NCBI RefSeq assembly: GCF_040412425.1 | Contig: NC_089742.1 | Coordinates: forward strand, 82,667,492-82,731,491 | DNA: 64,000 nucleotides | Direction of reading: 5' to 3' | Source of the DNA: Macrobrachium rosenbergii | Lineage: Eukaryota; Arthropoda; Malacostraca; Decapoda; Palaemonidae | Part shown: in pieces, positions 41,812-59,894 of the stretch | Layout: each line of letters starts with the position of its first letter | Numbering within the stretch: the stretch's first letter is position 1 | Notes under the pieces: model-generated | Database searches by the model: none | Told to the model about the DNA's origin: nothing | Seen by the model: the letters and a program-made list of their open reading frames with translations, nothing else | Position numbers and translations under genes: made by a program

Positions 41812-42441
41812 TTAACGGTTGCCACGCTGTTTTAATATGTGGTATCCTTTTTAAATGCTAAGATTTTAAAATATTACAAACAGCAATAGCAACAATAAAA
41901 AAAATTTCATGCATGATACTATTAACAAGAATAGCTAAGATACTACATAGTTCTTTTTAGTCATGTTTATCGTCTATATTTCTTATCTTCCTCCTTTTTC
42001 TTGGTATTATTATCGTTATTTGCTTTTCTTCTTACATAAGAGCAGGAGAATATGGTTCATTCTCTCTCTCTCTCTCTCTCTCTCAAGAACGCGTATAGAA
42101 CTTGAAGTAATGCCTACGGGGTGCTTTTTGAAAAGCATGTATACGCTGGAGACCAGGCAGGCATTTAATGGTCACTGGAATGAAAGTGTGTATTCGGTAT
42201 CGCGTAATAAATAATATTAGATGTCTAATTATACTGGAGCAGTAAGCTCAGGTTTGACTTGTCTTAATGTATCATGCTTCTTCAGAGAAGTCCTCTTATG
42301 TCCTGTATCAAATTCGTGGTTACCTCCGTGGTAAGCCTACATTATTATAACATGGCAAAACTGTTGGGAGAAAGTATATGTATTAACAATGTTATCTCTT
42401 TTATCAAAGAAGCTGGTCTTCTCAAGTATATTTGACAGCAG

Positions 42442-42543
<102 letters not shown>

Positions 42544-43084
42544 TTTTCTTAAGTTATACTGTTTATCGGATCAAATTTATTAATAGTTCTTTTTAGCAGA
42601 ATTTTATATATTTATTTATTTTAGTTAGTTTTCTTTTTTTGTTTTTTCTTTTTAATCAAATTTATATTTAGTTCTGTTTAGCAGAATTTTAATTTTAATT
42701 TTATAACGTACTATAAAAGTGAAAAGATCACATTTAGTATTCGGCGTCGGTGACCCTGGTAGTTGTGACGCCAGATAACCCACAATTAATCAATCAATCA
42801 ATTATCCAGTACAGTACTTGCATCAAATATTGTTTCTGAGAGGTCTTATCTTTCGCTTGGTACCGAGTGTACTGTAGTACATATGGTCTTTTATTACCTC
42901 CAATAATATCTTAAAGGTACTTTTCGTCAAACTTTAACGAGATTCTACCACTTTTTTCATATCAGATATGTCCAGACATACGGACATATATGATATTGGA
43001 GTGAAAATGTTCTACAGTCATAATGTAATTCTATGCCTTTATTAAAGAAAATGTAATTACATAATGTAATTACATAATAATACA

Positions 43085-43360
43085 GCTCTTTGTTGGGTGA
43101 GTCGGTAGAGCTGCGGACTGGCACTCGCTGGGCCGGAGTTCGATTCCCCGGCCGGCTGATGAAGAGTTAGAGGAATTTATTTCTGGTGATAGAAATTCAT
43201 TTCTCGCAATAATGTGGTTCGGATTCCACAATAAGCTGTAGGTCCCGTTGCTAAGTAACCAATTGGTTCTTAGCCACGTAAAATAAGTCTAATCCTTCGG
43301 GGCAGCTCTAGGAGAGCTGTTAATCAGCTCAGTGGTCTGGTAAAACTAAGGTATACTTAA
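43085..43360 (+). mobile_element. tRNA-derived SINE
   Basis: A box tgggtgagtcgg (43094-43105) and B box gagttcgattccc (43136-43148), then the same body and end as the copy at 3201-3465. This copy is the better preserved: the tRNA-like head folds around 'ggccgg' and 'ccggcc'. Confidence 0.85.
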
Positions 43361-43859
43361 CATAATAATACGGTAAATATTGTCGAAACTGCAAACTTCT
43401 CATATCGCTAATTGGCAACTACCAACAGCTGAGAGGACCAACGCGGTGTCTTGCAGATCACCGTCTCTCGGCAAACCGAGTCAAATACAGATGCAGCATA
43501 TTAAGAGATATTCTTAATTTTTCTCTTCACATATCACGCGCATCTAAAATCTAAAAGCACCAGCGTATTCAGGGTGAATTTATTGTATGAAAACACAAGT
43601 TTTATTTTATCTTCATCGCATGAATGATTCAAAATCCGATGATAAGTAAAAATAGGTATAAAGAATCAAATGCTTCTCTCTTCACTTTTACTCGTAATTC
43701 CTTTGCGTTTTATCTTATTGATTTCAGGAAATCATAATTTAGTTGTACAATTAATACCGAATCCTACGGTGTAACCAAAACTTTCCTATCTTGTGCAAAA
43801 CGTGAGATAAATGAAAAATATAAACATATTGCTAATTTTCTAAGCTACAGGCGTAAATA

Positions 43860-44410
43860 TGAGACAGTGAGCGAGCCGCCTACCTCCTGGTGCCAATCAG
43901 AGGCCGCCAAACAAACGTCTCGTGGGCATAGGGTTCACACAAGAATCTACCTTAAGTGGACCAGCTATAGCAATCATTTGGACTGTTAACTAGTGAGACG
44001 TCATTCCCCTTTCGAGAGCCAGCCAATCACTGGCGTGCAGTGGGTGGGGCTAAGCTGCAAAGGGCCATGGATTTTGCTATAATCAAGGCCACCGAAAATA
44101 GATCTAACTTTTGATGGTCTCGGAATAATGCTGTATGAGCCGCGGCCCGTGAAACTACAACCACGGGCCGGTGGTGGCCTATCCTATATTGTTACCAGAA
44201 GCACGAATATGGCTAAATTTAACCTCAAATGAAATACAAACTATGAGGCTAGAGGGCTGCAATTAGGTATGTTTGCTGACGGGAAGGTGGATGATCAACA
44301 TACCAATTTGCAGCCCTCTAGCCTCAGTAGCTTTTAAGATCTGAGGGCGGACAGAAAAAAAAGGTGCGGACGGACGGACAAAGCCGGCACAATAGCTTTC
44401 TTTTCATAAA
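43860..44410. mobile_element. Dispersed repeat family A, long copy
   Basis: Contains 'ccacgggccggtggtggcc', a 30-bp-arm hairpin at 44244-44326 and 'gcggacggacggacaaagcc'. A reverse-orientation copy lies at 55930-56205 and a fragment at 27510-27690. No coding frame; probably a non-autonomous element of unknown class. Confidence 0.65.
44244..44326. repeat. Hairpin within family A
   Basis: The left arm tgaggctagagggctgcaat and the right arm attgcagccctctagcctca-like sequence pair over about 30 bp, with a loop of about 23 bases. Confidence 0.85.
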
Positions 44411-45392
44411 AATCACCACGAACAATTGTTGAAAGAAATTTTCGTTCTCGTCACGTGCTCATATGGCACCACAAAGTCTGAAGTAAAACAAATGAGTTGC
44501 TAAAATATTGTGTGAGAGAAGACACGAGTATTAAAAATTAGACTAATGAATGAATATAAATGTAATTAAAACAAGTAAACATGTAGGCCAGCACCTTGAT
44601 GATAGAGAAACCTCGTAATAAATTGAAGGAGGTGCGATGTGAAGAGCACGCGTTAGAGAATATGTATGTTGAAAGTGAGTTATACGAGGACAGCGAATCT
44701 TGTGTTAAAGTAATTAAATTGAACAGTGACAGATTTGGTGTAAAAGTAGGACTCGGATAACCGTGTGGCAACGAACATGTAATACAGGTTTCTGAGATTG
44801 ATTAAGACAAAAATGCAATGAATGGAGTATGGCGTGGCTGATGTTTGCAAATGAGACAGGTTGAATTGGTAATTGAAAGTATACATAAATGGGTAAAAAT
44901 AAACATAATAAAGTATTCATAAAGGAGAAAGTTGGACACGACAGGTATTTGGGAATAAAGGCTATGGTTGATGTTACGATGGGTGAGTAGGAGGGCTAGA
45001 GAACAAATAAAACAAGGAAGCCCGCAGAAAGTGCAGAGCTTTTGGAATAAAAGATTGTTTTAATGAAGCAAGAGTTGAATGTCTCAGGGGATTACTGAAA
45101 CAAGTCTTTTCCTTGGAAGTGATGTGATTTTTGGTTGTCAAATTGTTTATATAGTATGACAGAATAAGAAAAGTTGTGAAAGCAAAAAAAAAAAAAAGTA
45201 TGAGATTTGGTGATGGTAATAACGTGCTGTGTATTTTACCAGATGTGAAAAAGTACCCAAGTGGCATGAGAAGTAAGTCACATTGTAAATAGAAGAGTAT
45301 GGGTTGGTGAAAAACGTGTAATTCGAAAGGTTGAAAGGAAGAACGAGGTTCAAGAAGATGTACATTGATGTCCTGGAAGGGCAAGGCCATGC
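44411..45392. other. Intergenic, nothing recognised
   Basis: Open frames on the minus strand (44974-45390) are Leu/Phe/Ser-rich and show no motif. The stretch may include the 3' end of the neighbouring LINE relic. Confidence 0.35.
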
Positions 45393-45975
45393 TTAAAGTA
45401 GATTTGGCAGGTAGTGAGTGTCTACGGAATGAAGGGTGTGCTGTAAAAGAGCCATTGTTTTAAAGTACTTTCGAATGTTACTCCATCTAGTTGTCTGCCT
45501 ACCGATACTTCTTCCATCAACGGCCATATCATGTCCTTTTTTTAACCAGAGTATGCTCCATGGTTTTATGTTTTTTTTTTTTTTTAACCCATGTTCTTGC
45601 TTGTTCCCTTCCAATTCTCTCCAGCTGTGATACATCCAGAATCCATCTCAACATTCTCATCTCTGTCCTTTATAGGGTCCTTCCTCTTTTCTTCGCATTG
45701 CCAACGTTTCTGGCCCATGCAGAAGCGCTGCTCTGATTACTGTTTTGTATACCTTAATCCTAACTCTTAAAGGAATCTTCTTAGCAAGAATCACCCCTGA
45801 AACCTGTCTCGATTTGTCTGAAGCTGTTTTAATTCTCTGCCAACTTCCATCTCACATCCACCCCTCTTCGCTTATGACAGAACCAGTTAATTGAAACTAT
45901 TAGTTTGATTTCATTCCTCGCCAGATTGGACCTTCCATGTAGTTCTTCTTAACTCTCCTTCCGCTTAGAATTATT
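45393..45975 (-). pseudogene. RTE-like LINE reverse transcriptase C-terminus
   Basis: Minus strand in shifting frames: 'KIILSGRRVKKN', then 'EVGRELKQLQTN', 'SGVILAKKIPLRV' and 'YKTVIRAALLHGPETLAM'. After a gap, 'HDMAVDGRSIGRQTTRW' follows. The order YKxxIRxALLxGxETxAM then GRxxTRW is the familiar C-terminal tail of RTE-type and similar non-LTR reverse transcriptases. Several frameshifts and stops. The RT core is not present in the sequence upstream, so it is a 5'-truncated copy. Confidence 0.72.
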
Positions 45976-46071
45976 TTTGTTCTTGCAGCACTTTCCAGTC
46001 ATTACTGCCAACCTATATATATATATTCTATATATACACACAAACACACACATTTCTGTAAATATAAATAT

Positions 46072-46176
<105 letters not shown>

Positions 46177-46262
46177 TGTATGTATGTGTACTTGAAATGT
46201 CATCATTATTATTCTTCACAATGTTACGGATAGTGTAGATTATTGCTTTTACAAAAACGAAG

Positions 46263-46265
<3 letters not shown>

Positions 46266-46334
<69 letters not shown>
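46266..46334. repeat. (TTA)n microsatellite
   Basis: About 23 TTA units, ending 18 bases before a hairpin. Confidence 0.97.
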
Positions 46335-46335
<1 letters not shown>

Positions 46336-46352
46336 AAACTCACATTGTAAAT

Positions 46353-46441
46353 AATAAAATCCACAATTATATAGGAAATATATTACTAGTCTTTGGTTTT
46401 TACATAGTAATATATTTACTATATAATTGTGGATTTTTATT
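46353..46441. repeat. Hairpin, ~35-bp arms
   Basis: The arms (46353-46387 and 46406-46441) read aataaaatccacaattatat and its reverse complement, with an 18-base loop. It may be the end of a foldback or a mobile-element UTR. Confidence 0.85.
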
Positions 46442-47956
46442 ACTCAGATTGTTTTGCACGAAATTGTGAATCTATTAGCATTATTATTATTATTATTCAT
46501 CCTCCTTTGTATTTATCTAGATCATCATGGAATTACCTCATCATTTGGCATTTTTTGATTGACGATGATTTGCTTTTTATATCATAAAACCTTTATGATT
46601 CCAAATGGTACAGTTTCAGCACCATACTTCTCGTACTGTAAGACATAAACATACCTTTTGTAATCTGGAATCTAGATTATTTTGTGGAGTAAATTGTTGA
46701 TTTTGTGGATAAAAGAATTATCCATATTCATCCAAAATTTCAAATCAATGGCTATACGTTTTGGAAAAAAGAAAAACAAAACTGCATTAAAAATAATTGC
46801 TGTAAAGATAATAAAATACATCCAAGTGCTGGATTCTGGTGGGTAATATTAAAAAAATATGTATAGCCATGACACCGGTGAACATACTGCTCATGGTGTG
46901 TTTGTGTGTGTGCGCGCATTTTAGGCTATCTAATATGCATCACCTCCTAACCCAACTTCAGTCACTAGCACAACGGCCGTCCCCAGAGACTTTCGTCTGG
47001 GTCACATTCTTCCTAGTCAGTTATTTTACATTGCTCAAGATCACAACTTCTTAAAGTCGGCAATATCGTAGGCGAGAGTTGTGGGACGGGAAACCCCATC
47101 GAACGAAAAAGGGTTATCATACAAAAAAAAAAAAAAAAAAAAAAAAAAAAACGCAGCTTTTGATTTAGAACGAGTTTACTTAAAAGGCTTGGTTAATGCG
47201 CTGCTAGTGCTGAAAATCTTATAGCTGTTTATTTTTTTATGACTGCGGAAATTTAAATTAGATAACATTGAGGAAGATCCGTACTTCATACCTGGGGCAA
47301 GAGGCAAACATGGGCACTTTTAACCTCATATTTAAAATTTTGTAATGTATCAGTAACTACTTATACATGTTTATATGTTTATTTTTTTGTTTAACAGGTA
47401 CCAATATTATTTTGTACATAAACTATTAAGGAACAACGGGTACCAATATATTTTCCACATAATCTATTAAGGAATAATTCCTTACTGTATTTAAAGATTT
47501 CTGGTTCATTTTAACAACTTACTTAATGTCTATTAGAACTGAAAGATAGGTATTTGGCGTACTTTTTGTTTACTTTTAAAATTCTATGCGTATTCAGTAT
47601 TCATCATACGCAAAGTTTCGACTTGTGTATCAAACAAATCCAGGATTGTGATTTTTTTTTTTTACATAATGTGTATTGCATCTATTTTTATGGTGTATGC
47701 TGAGAGCATAGGTTTCCTCACACATTGGCCTTCATTCTTCATCGTGAGGAGAAAGTAGTCTTGGAGTATTTCGCTTTTCTTTAATGCACTGCTTTTTTTT
47801 TTTTTTTTTTTTTTTTACTGAAGCAAACGCAACAGTAATCTTGTCAAGCAGTTGTTATTCTTTTCCACTGTAGCTTCTCAGCGTCGCTTGCCGTGGTATT
47901 GGGCCAGGTATTTATATTAGAACTAGTGGCGATAGGTGGTTCTTCCTCTCTTTATT
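46442..47956. other. Intergenic, no gene
   Basis: Poly(A) at 47123-47151 and poly(T) at 47793-47816. A ~50-bp tandem duplication around 'ggtaccaatat' lies at 47397-47485. The last part may include the decayed C-terminal extension of the adjacent pogo relic. Confidence 0.4.
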
Positions 47957-48868
47957 TATGCAGTGAAGTCCTCTTCTATAAATACATCATCATTGAACAG
48001 CCAGAGACCACTTGTACTTGAGCTGTTTATCGCTCTATCAGTAGTGGCTGTTTTCATGAGAGCATTGGCAAATATATCTGCTACATTATATTGTATTTAC
48101 AGGCGTCGAGTTATCGGCTGTCAATTGTAGGCGGCCTTACGTGCCCTGAAATGTGATACATCAACGGATTTTAATTTTGAGTTCACTGGTGGCAGGGTTA
48201 TCAGAATAATGTCATTCTCATTTGATAAGCCAATAGTACTTGGGGCTGGGTGACTAAAGGTACCATCTAGAATTATGATTTTTTTTCCTCTCGAGTTGTC
48301 TTGACAGTTTTAACAAACTAATATAACCAGTCCCAGAAATAACCATCTTCAGAACCCTGTTTTACAGAGACATGTAAACACTGGGAAAATATTTACTTGG
48401 GTTACATTCATTTCACAAAGGACAAACGTTGTCTTGCCACATCGCTGCTTGTTATACGTCCAATTGTCTTTGTTCCATTAGTTGTCACTGATAAGATTCT
48501 CCATAGTTGCTATACCTGTATCATCCATATTCCATATTTGTCGTGAATTGCATTTGCCTCCAAATAATACTTCACGATAAACTTTCTAAAATTATTTGAC
48601 CCAAAGACGGTTAATTCTTACAGTTCTTGACAACCAAATGGTGTAAAATGACTTTACTTTTCAACAAAATCTTGTTCGAAAAGACCAAGCAACGGAACAC
48701 CAGGATTCTTATTGACTTTAGCATCTCCATTGAGTCTTAGCGTTTTGAATGGGATGGCTTTAATTCTTGATACTTCTTTAAAAGGTTTATTATCCTGAAT
48801 TACTTGAATAGCACCCTGTAAAACATTAACCTCATAAGAAGCATGTGTTGTTTTCCTCCTATAATTAA
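47957..48868 (-). pseudogene. Decayed pogo/Tigger-like transposase
   Basis: Minus strand, recovered by following shifting frames. The N-terminal psq-type helix-turn-helix reads 'RRKTTHASYEVNVLQGAIQ' and 'EVSRIKAIPFKTLR' (about 48730-48868). The DDE region has 'IWNMDDTGIATM' (about 48505-48537) as first Asp, then 'IGRITSS' and 'TTFVLCEMNVTQVNIFPVF', then 'ILDGTFSHP' (48259-48273) as second Asp. The segment 'NENDIILITLPP' leads to 'KSVDVSHF' (third Asp at about 48157-48168), giving a D34D spacing. The C-terminal 'SSTSGLWLFNDDVFIEEDF' follows. Many stops and frameshifts. A live copy would cut and paste its own DNA at TA sites. Terminal repeats were not found. Confidence 0.8.
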
Positions 48869-53323
<4,455 letters not shown>

Positions 53324-53408
<85 letters not shown>

Positions 53409-53428
53409 AGAAAAAGAGAGAGAGAGAG
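53324..53428. repeat. (TA)n array with (GA)n tail
   Basis: About 39 TA units, then 'aatataagaaaa' and about 8 GA units. 53429-53800 holds nothing recognised. Confidence 0.95.
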
Positions 53429-53797
53429 CAAAAGGTTAAGGAAGTCGTTACTCGCTGATATCAACACTGTGCCAATCAAAGCTTAGCTTCAGAAAATTGA
53501 TTTACATGAACTTTATTTAACCATTACCAAGAACTGTCGTTCTGGCAATTTCCAACCATTTAGGTCCTTTGACATCAGAAAAACCAATTCACTGAACGCA
53601 CTATGTAGGACTCGCTTTACACAAATGAGCGTCAGAAAACATCAGATTTCTTGCAAGCATTGGATAAGAACGTAAATCGAATGGGAGGATATCCAGTGAC
53701 TGTTAAATGACTCATGAAGCACTGCAAATTACTCGAAGATTCGAACTATGTGCTTGACAAAATTTCAACTAACGCTTTCTTCTCACCTTTCAGTCTC

Positions 53798-53800
<3 letters not shown>

Positions 53801-53855
<55 letters not shown>
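53801..53855. repeat. (TC)n microsatellite
   Basis: About 27 TC units ending at the 5' side of a LINE fragment. Confidence 0.97.
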
Positions 53856-53858
<3 letters not shown>

Positions 53859-53879
53859 GGGTTTGAATTGTTGGCAAAG

Positions 53880-54411
53880 TGAAAAAATCTGTGTTATTGG
53901 ACCCTGTGAAGTTAATGGACAGACTAAAGATGTTAGGTATTGTACATAAGGCCTCAAATATTTATAACAGTGATAAAACCAGAGCAGCCTATTGTAGGTC
54001 ATTTGTTCTTCCTTTACTAGAATATTGTTGTTCTGTGCGGATGTGTGCTTCTGCCAGGGATTTATCTCATTTAGATAGAGTGGTCCGTGGTGGTAGATTC
54101 TGTTTCCCAACAGTAACAGTCATGACTTGGACCATCGACGGATTTTATGTGTAAATTTTTCGTAAGTTGGATTCCAACAAATATCTTTCACATTCACAAT
54201 TGATCCATGTTCCTCGTTTCCTGCCTAGAAAAACTAGATTTGTTGAGCAGCACCACCAATATGCAATAAATGTGCCTCGCTGTCGAATTTCTCAATTCAA
54301 GTCCATTATTCCTCAGACCGTTGGGCTGTGGAACAGTCTCACTGAGAGTGTTATGCAATTGGAACCTCAAAAGTTCAAGCGAAGATGTAATGTCTTACTA
54401 CCCTAAAACAG
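53880..54411 (+). pseudogene. LINE ORF2 C-terminal remnant
   Basis: Frame 1 reads 'KLMDRLKMLGIVHKA', 'YCRSFVLPLLEYCCSV' and 'LSHLDRVVRGGRF'. After a frameshift near 54120 ('DHRRILC' in one frame) it continues 'VPRFLPRKTRF', 'RISQFKSIIPQTVGLWNSL' and 'QKFKRRCNVLL'. The order SFVLPLLEYC, LDRVVR, F.PQT..LWNSL and the final F.K.R is the standard C-terminal region of jockey/CR1-type reverse transcriptases. Catalytic motifs lie upstream and are missing. Confidence 0.82.
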
Positions 54412-54618
54412 TTCTCCTTTTATTTTCATAATTTACTTACATTTTTATGTATTTATGCATTAATTTGTTTATTATTTTCTCTTCTCTAATAACTGATCTC
54501 TTCCTTCTGTAGTTCCTATTTCCTTCTGTTACTTTCAATGAACACCACATTCTTTGGAAGCTTGAATTTCATGCCAATGGCCCCTGTGAGTTTGTTCCAT
54601 ATGTATATGGTCCATCTT

Positions 54619-54621
<3 letters not shown>

Positions 54622-54693
<72 letters not shown>

Positions 54694-54694
54694 T
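54622..54694 (+). repeat. (AAT)n tail of the LINE
   Basis: About 24 AAT units directly after the 3' UTR phrase 'gtccatcttctg'. Confidence 0.95.
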
Positions 54695-55239
54695 AAAATT
54701 ATACTTTGAAATATTAATAATAAGTGAAAATTGCACCGATTTTCAGTGTCTCACGTTTGCATACTCATAAACTTACATGGTTCACAGAGTACCGCCTTAA
54801 AATATTTCGTAAAAAGAATGTAGTAGAAAGGATAGGAGGCTCCCTGCGAATATCTTCTTTTTCGATCTAAAGCAGGAAATAGGTTTTGCGGAATATATCC
54901 CAGAAGATCTTAAGTTTCGGCAGCATCGAAAAACTGACACATTCCGAGCAATGAGCGGGCATTGTGCGTATGGAAGTACGAAATATGGCGGTTATTAACA
55001 CACAAAAAATTAATTAAAAAGTAAACGCACATTATTTCCTTGAACCCAGTGAGAAGCAATTGTTTATGGTAATTTCCGGCGCTGTCGTAATATCGGATTC
55101 ACAACTAAGGTTTTGCGCGTAAATATAAAAGCAAGGAACTGGTGTGGGTAAGTTGACTTGAATCGGATGTTCCAACCATAATGGTTTGTCTTTTCTCCGC
55201 TAAAACAATTAGAGAAATACAAAAACAGATGGCGGTACG

Positions 55240-55296
<57 letters not shown>

Positions 55297-55929
55297 CTGG
55301 GGGTAGTGTGGATCGAAGGCCAACAGCTGATAGGTCAAGGGGGTTGGTAAAGCTGCTCCCAAGTGGAAAGGGATGAGGAAAGCTTAGCTGCCAGAGGCTG
55401 GGAATAAAGCAAGTAATTCTCGAATTTTAATGTAAGGGGTTCGTTCCCCTCATGAACCAGCCCGCGGGCGAAAGCGCTGCAGCAGGAAGAGGAGAGAAAG
55501 GAAATGAAGGAATTGCTCTTCCTCCAGCAGGATACTGCGGAAGATTGATAACGGTGCATTTTTATTCTTCACCTCTTTATCTCCCCTCTTTCGACTTCTT
55601 ATTGTTTAGCATTTTGTTGTCTTCTCCCTTACCTTTTCACAACTTTCGTTCGCTTTTTCTTTCATCAAGTAATATTCCATGTTAATGGATTTTGGTTTAA
55701 TTCTTAATTTCAAATATTACCTGGAGCATGTTTGAAGCTTAGTTAAATGAGTAGTTCACATATTATCTTTTCGTTCTGATACTGTCCATCGTTCGCAGTG
55801 TTGCTTAAATAGCCATGCATAGTTTTGTTAGTAACTGCTAAGGAGACACAATGCAAACCTTGTCTCAGAAAAACAAGTCCTTCCCATATACTCATATACT
55901 GATTCGGTTTTAGTATTCTCTAAAAGGGA
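54695..55929. other. Intergenic, one GA microsatellite
   Basis: (GA)n of about 26 units at 55243-55294. Short frames at 55335-55685 show no motif. Confidence 0.5.
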
Positions 55930-56205
55930 ACTTTTAAGATGGCTATTTGTTTGTCCGTCCGCACTTTTTCTGTCCGTCCTCATTAGTTTTTATTTTATTT
56001 AAGGTTAAAGTTAGCCATGATCTTGCGTCTGGCACTTCTATATGTACCAACAACACAGGCCACCACCGGGCCATGGCTGAAAGTTTCATGGGCCGCGGTG
56101 GCTGAGAGTTTCATGGCCCGTGGCAGAGAGTTTCGTACAGCATTATACCCTGTACAGAAAACTCGATTGCGCTGAAGAAACTTCGGCGCATTTTTTACTT
56201 GTTTA
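55930..56205. mobile_element. Dispersed repeat family A, reverse copy
   Basis: 'gtccgtccgcactttttctg', 'caccaccgggccatgg' and 'cgctgaagaaacttcggcgc' match, in reverse, 44410-44085 and 27510-27560. The stretch 'tgagagtttcatggcccgtg' is present in two variants in tandem. Confidence 0.65.
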
Positions 56206-56275
56206 TGGAAACTTTTAATTGGTCTCTACCAATTGCTCATCGCATCATACATCCTCAACATCCTCCACACAGCAT

Positions 56276-56357
56276 TTCTGTTCTGAATTACTTTTGTTTT
56301 TGCCCATATCAATTTTAGTTTATGTTGTAGAGGGGGCCTCTAATTTCAAAACACCCT
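56276..56357. mobile_element. Inverted mariner end
   Basis: Reverse complement of the first ~80 bp of the mariner at 56559, ending 'aattt caaaacaccc'. The two ends face each other across a 200-bp (TA)n array. Confidence 0.8.
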
Positions 56358-56358
56358 T

Positions 56359-57925
<1,567 letters not shown>

Positions 57926-57935
57926 TATACATATA

Positions 57936-57938
<3 letters not shown>

Positions 57939-58024
<86 letters not shown>
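57939..58024. repeat. (TA)n microsatellite
   Basis: About 43 TA units after the mariner right end. Confidence 0.97.
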
Positions 58025-58025
<1 letters not shown>

Positions 58026-59230
58026 GGATTACGAGGGAGGAACTGTGTACTGCATTTTAAGTTAATAATCTTGGCCTTACAAAGAACCCCTCTTAAGTCC
58101 ATAAACTTAATAAAATGCCAAGTGAAAGGGGTTTTCTTAACAGTAATTTATTATTTACATTCACAACATGTAAGAAATTACCAAGCCACCTGGACACTTG
58201 CACTAAATTAATCAGCTTGGAATTTACACAACAGCAATGGCTGAGTGAACTGGATAACGTGTGACAATTACGAATACTGGCCACATGCAAGTGGTCCTTT
58301 AAGCCACTTAGGCAATATTTCTATCAAGCCCGGTAGGGCGGATTCTTCAGGCAACTGGGACCACAGAAGCAAGGCTAGTCTGGTTACAGCGCTGGTAACA
58401 CTCCTGGAAATGAGGCAATTCCAGATAAGACTAACGCTGAAATTACACTCTCTGTAATGGAATAAATGCAAGAACTGGAGGGAGATCCTTTACTCTGCTC
58501 ACTTGCTAGCAAGGGATGAGAATTACATTATGTACTGTCAAGGAATTTACACATTGGGGTAGTTGATTCACCGATTAAGTTGAAGAGAAAAGAAGTTAAT
58601 GAAACGATAAATTGTGCGAGAGAGAGATGATGCAACGAGTCAAAGAAAAAGATACTGGCCAACCAATTTCCCTTCCGGGGCACGTACCTTCGTTGCTTCC
58701 TGGTATTGCTTACACACAACCTTATGTCGATTGATCAGCGCTACTCTTGGATGGTGTCCGGCCGTAGGGTCACAATGGGGCCAGCTTAAGTGAGAAAGGT
58801 GAGTTTCACCACCGGCCAGAGGTTTCAGTCGTCAGACAGACAGAAAGATCACTGCGATGGCAAGGAGACAAAGTGTGAACTGAACTAACAATGGCGGTGA
58901 CCCCATTATAAAGTCTCGGTTGCTGCTGGGGGCATCGCTTCGGACTGCAAGACTGGCACGTACCTGGAATTAAGGAAATAGGTGCGGCCAGAAGAAGGGT
59001 CGAAAAACTCAGTTGGAAATGGATTGAATCTTAAGATTAAGACCGGAAAACAGCCATCTACCTCCACATGTGTTCCTTTGGGACACTTTATACCCAGCCC
59101 TTCAAGAGGGTGAGACTGTTAATGGCTAAACTCTCCTCTTACTTCGCGGTCTGTGGGTATACCTCTCTGTCCTACTGTCCTACTGCCTGGTATTTTCCCA
59201 TAAGGACTTAAGAGTTTGCGATCTAGCATC
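58025..59230. repeat. Possible solo LTR or LTR-like repeat
   Basis: GC-richer than its surroundings, starting right after an AT array. It shares layout with the two LTRs above: 'gtaatttattatttacattc' near the left, 'attataaagtctcgg' in the middle and 'gtacctggaattaagg' toward the right (LTR 1 has 'gtacctggaattagg'). Clear TG...CA ends were not found. No coding frame. Confidence 0.35.
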
Positions 59231-59279
59231 GATATTTGCAAATTATATATATATGTTACAGTCAACATGCGTAATCATA

Positions 59280-59315
59280 TACGCGTAATGACTGAAATTT
59301 CAGTCATCACGCGTA
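59280..59315. repeat. 36-bp palindrome
   Basis: tacgcgtaatgactgaaa is followed without a spacer by its reverse complement with one mismatch. The word cgcgtaat also occurs once more just downstream. Confidence 0.9.
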
Positions 59316-59374
59316 ATGCACTTAGGGACATTTGATCCCCAGTGACTAAGTACTAAACACGACGAAACAGTGAG

Positions 59375-59378
<4 letters not shown>

Positions 59379-59442
<64 letters not shown>

Positions 59443-59464
59443 CATATATTATATATATATATAC
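59379..59464. repeat. (AT)n microsatellite
   Basis: AT array with 'acatac' and 'tattat' interruptions. 59640-59780 has further short AT/GT tracts. Confidence 0.95.
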
Positions 59465-59724
59465 AGCAGTATATGTAAACAATGATACATCATCTTGTGT
59501 GACCGGAAGTGATAAAAGAACGTCCTTAATACTATATCTAATTAAATACTATAATAAGAAACTATATAAATCTTCAGGAAAATGGAAGTATTGACTGGGT
59601 ACACAATGGTCATCTTCAGACAATGAAGGATATGTCGACGTTTTGTACATATGTATACGTGTATGTATATATATATATGTATGTATGTATGTATATATAT
59701 GCATAATTCTATTTATATATACTG

Positions 59725-59763
<39 letters not shown>

Positions 59764-59894
59764 CTCTGTGTGTGTGTGTGTGTATCGAGCGACAAATATC
59801 TTTTGATATGGAATTCAGTAGTATTAGGTGTAACTTACATCCCGAAGGGAATTATAAATCGAACCATGACCTTCGGTTTAGATATAATGAAAAA

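Larger units (their letters stand above)
53880..54694 (+). mobile_element. 5'-truncated non-LTR retrotransposon
   Basis: C-terminal RT tail, then a ~210-bp 3' UTR and an (AAT)n tail at 54622-54694. 5' truncation and a simple-repeat tail are hallmarks of target-primed integration. The UTR phrase near 54555-54590 recurs at 38310-38336. Confidence 0.8.

Noticed and set aside
43085..43160. A functional tRNA gene
   Set aside because: A and B boxes are present, but the cloverleaf is incomplete and the same head occurs on the SINE at 3201 with a shared body.
44974..45390. 138-codon minus-strand frame as a membrane protein
   Set aside because: It is Leu/Phe-rich because of T-rich DNA and lies downstream of a decayed LINE. 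No ordered hydrophobic segments were convincing.
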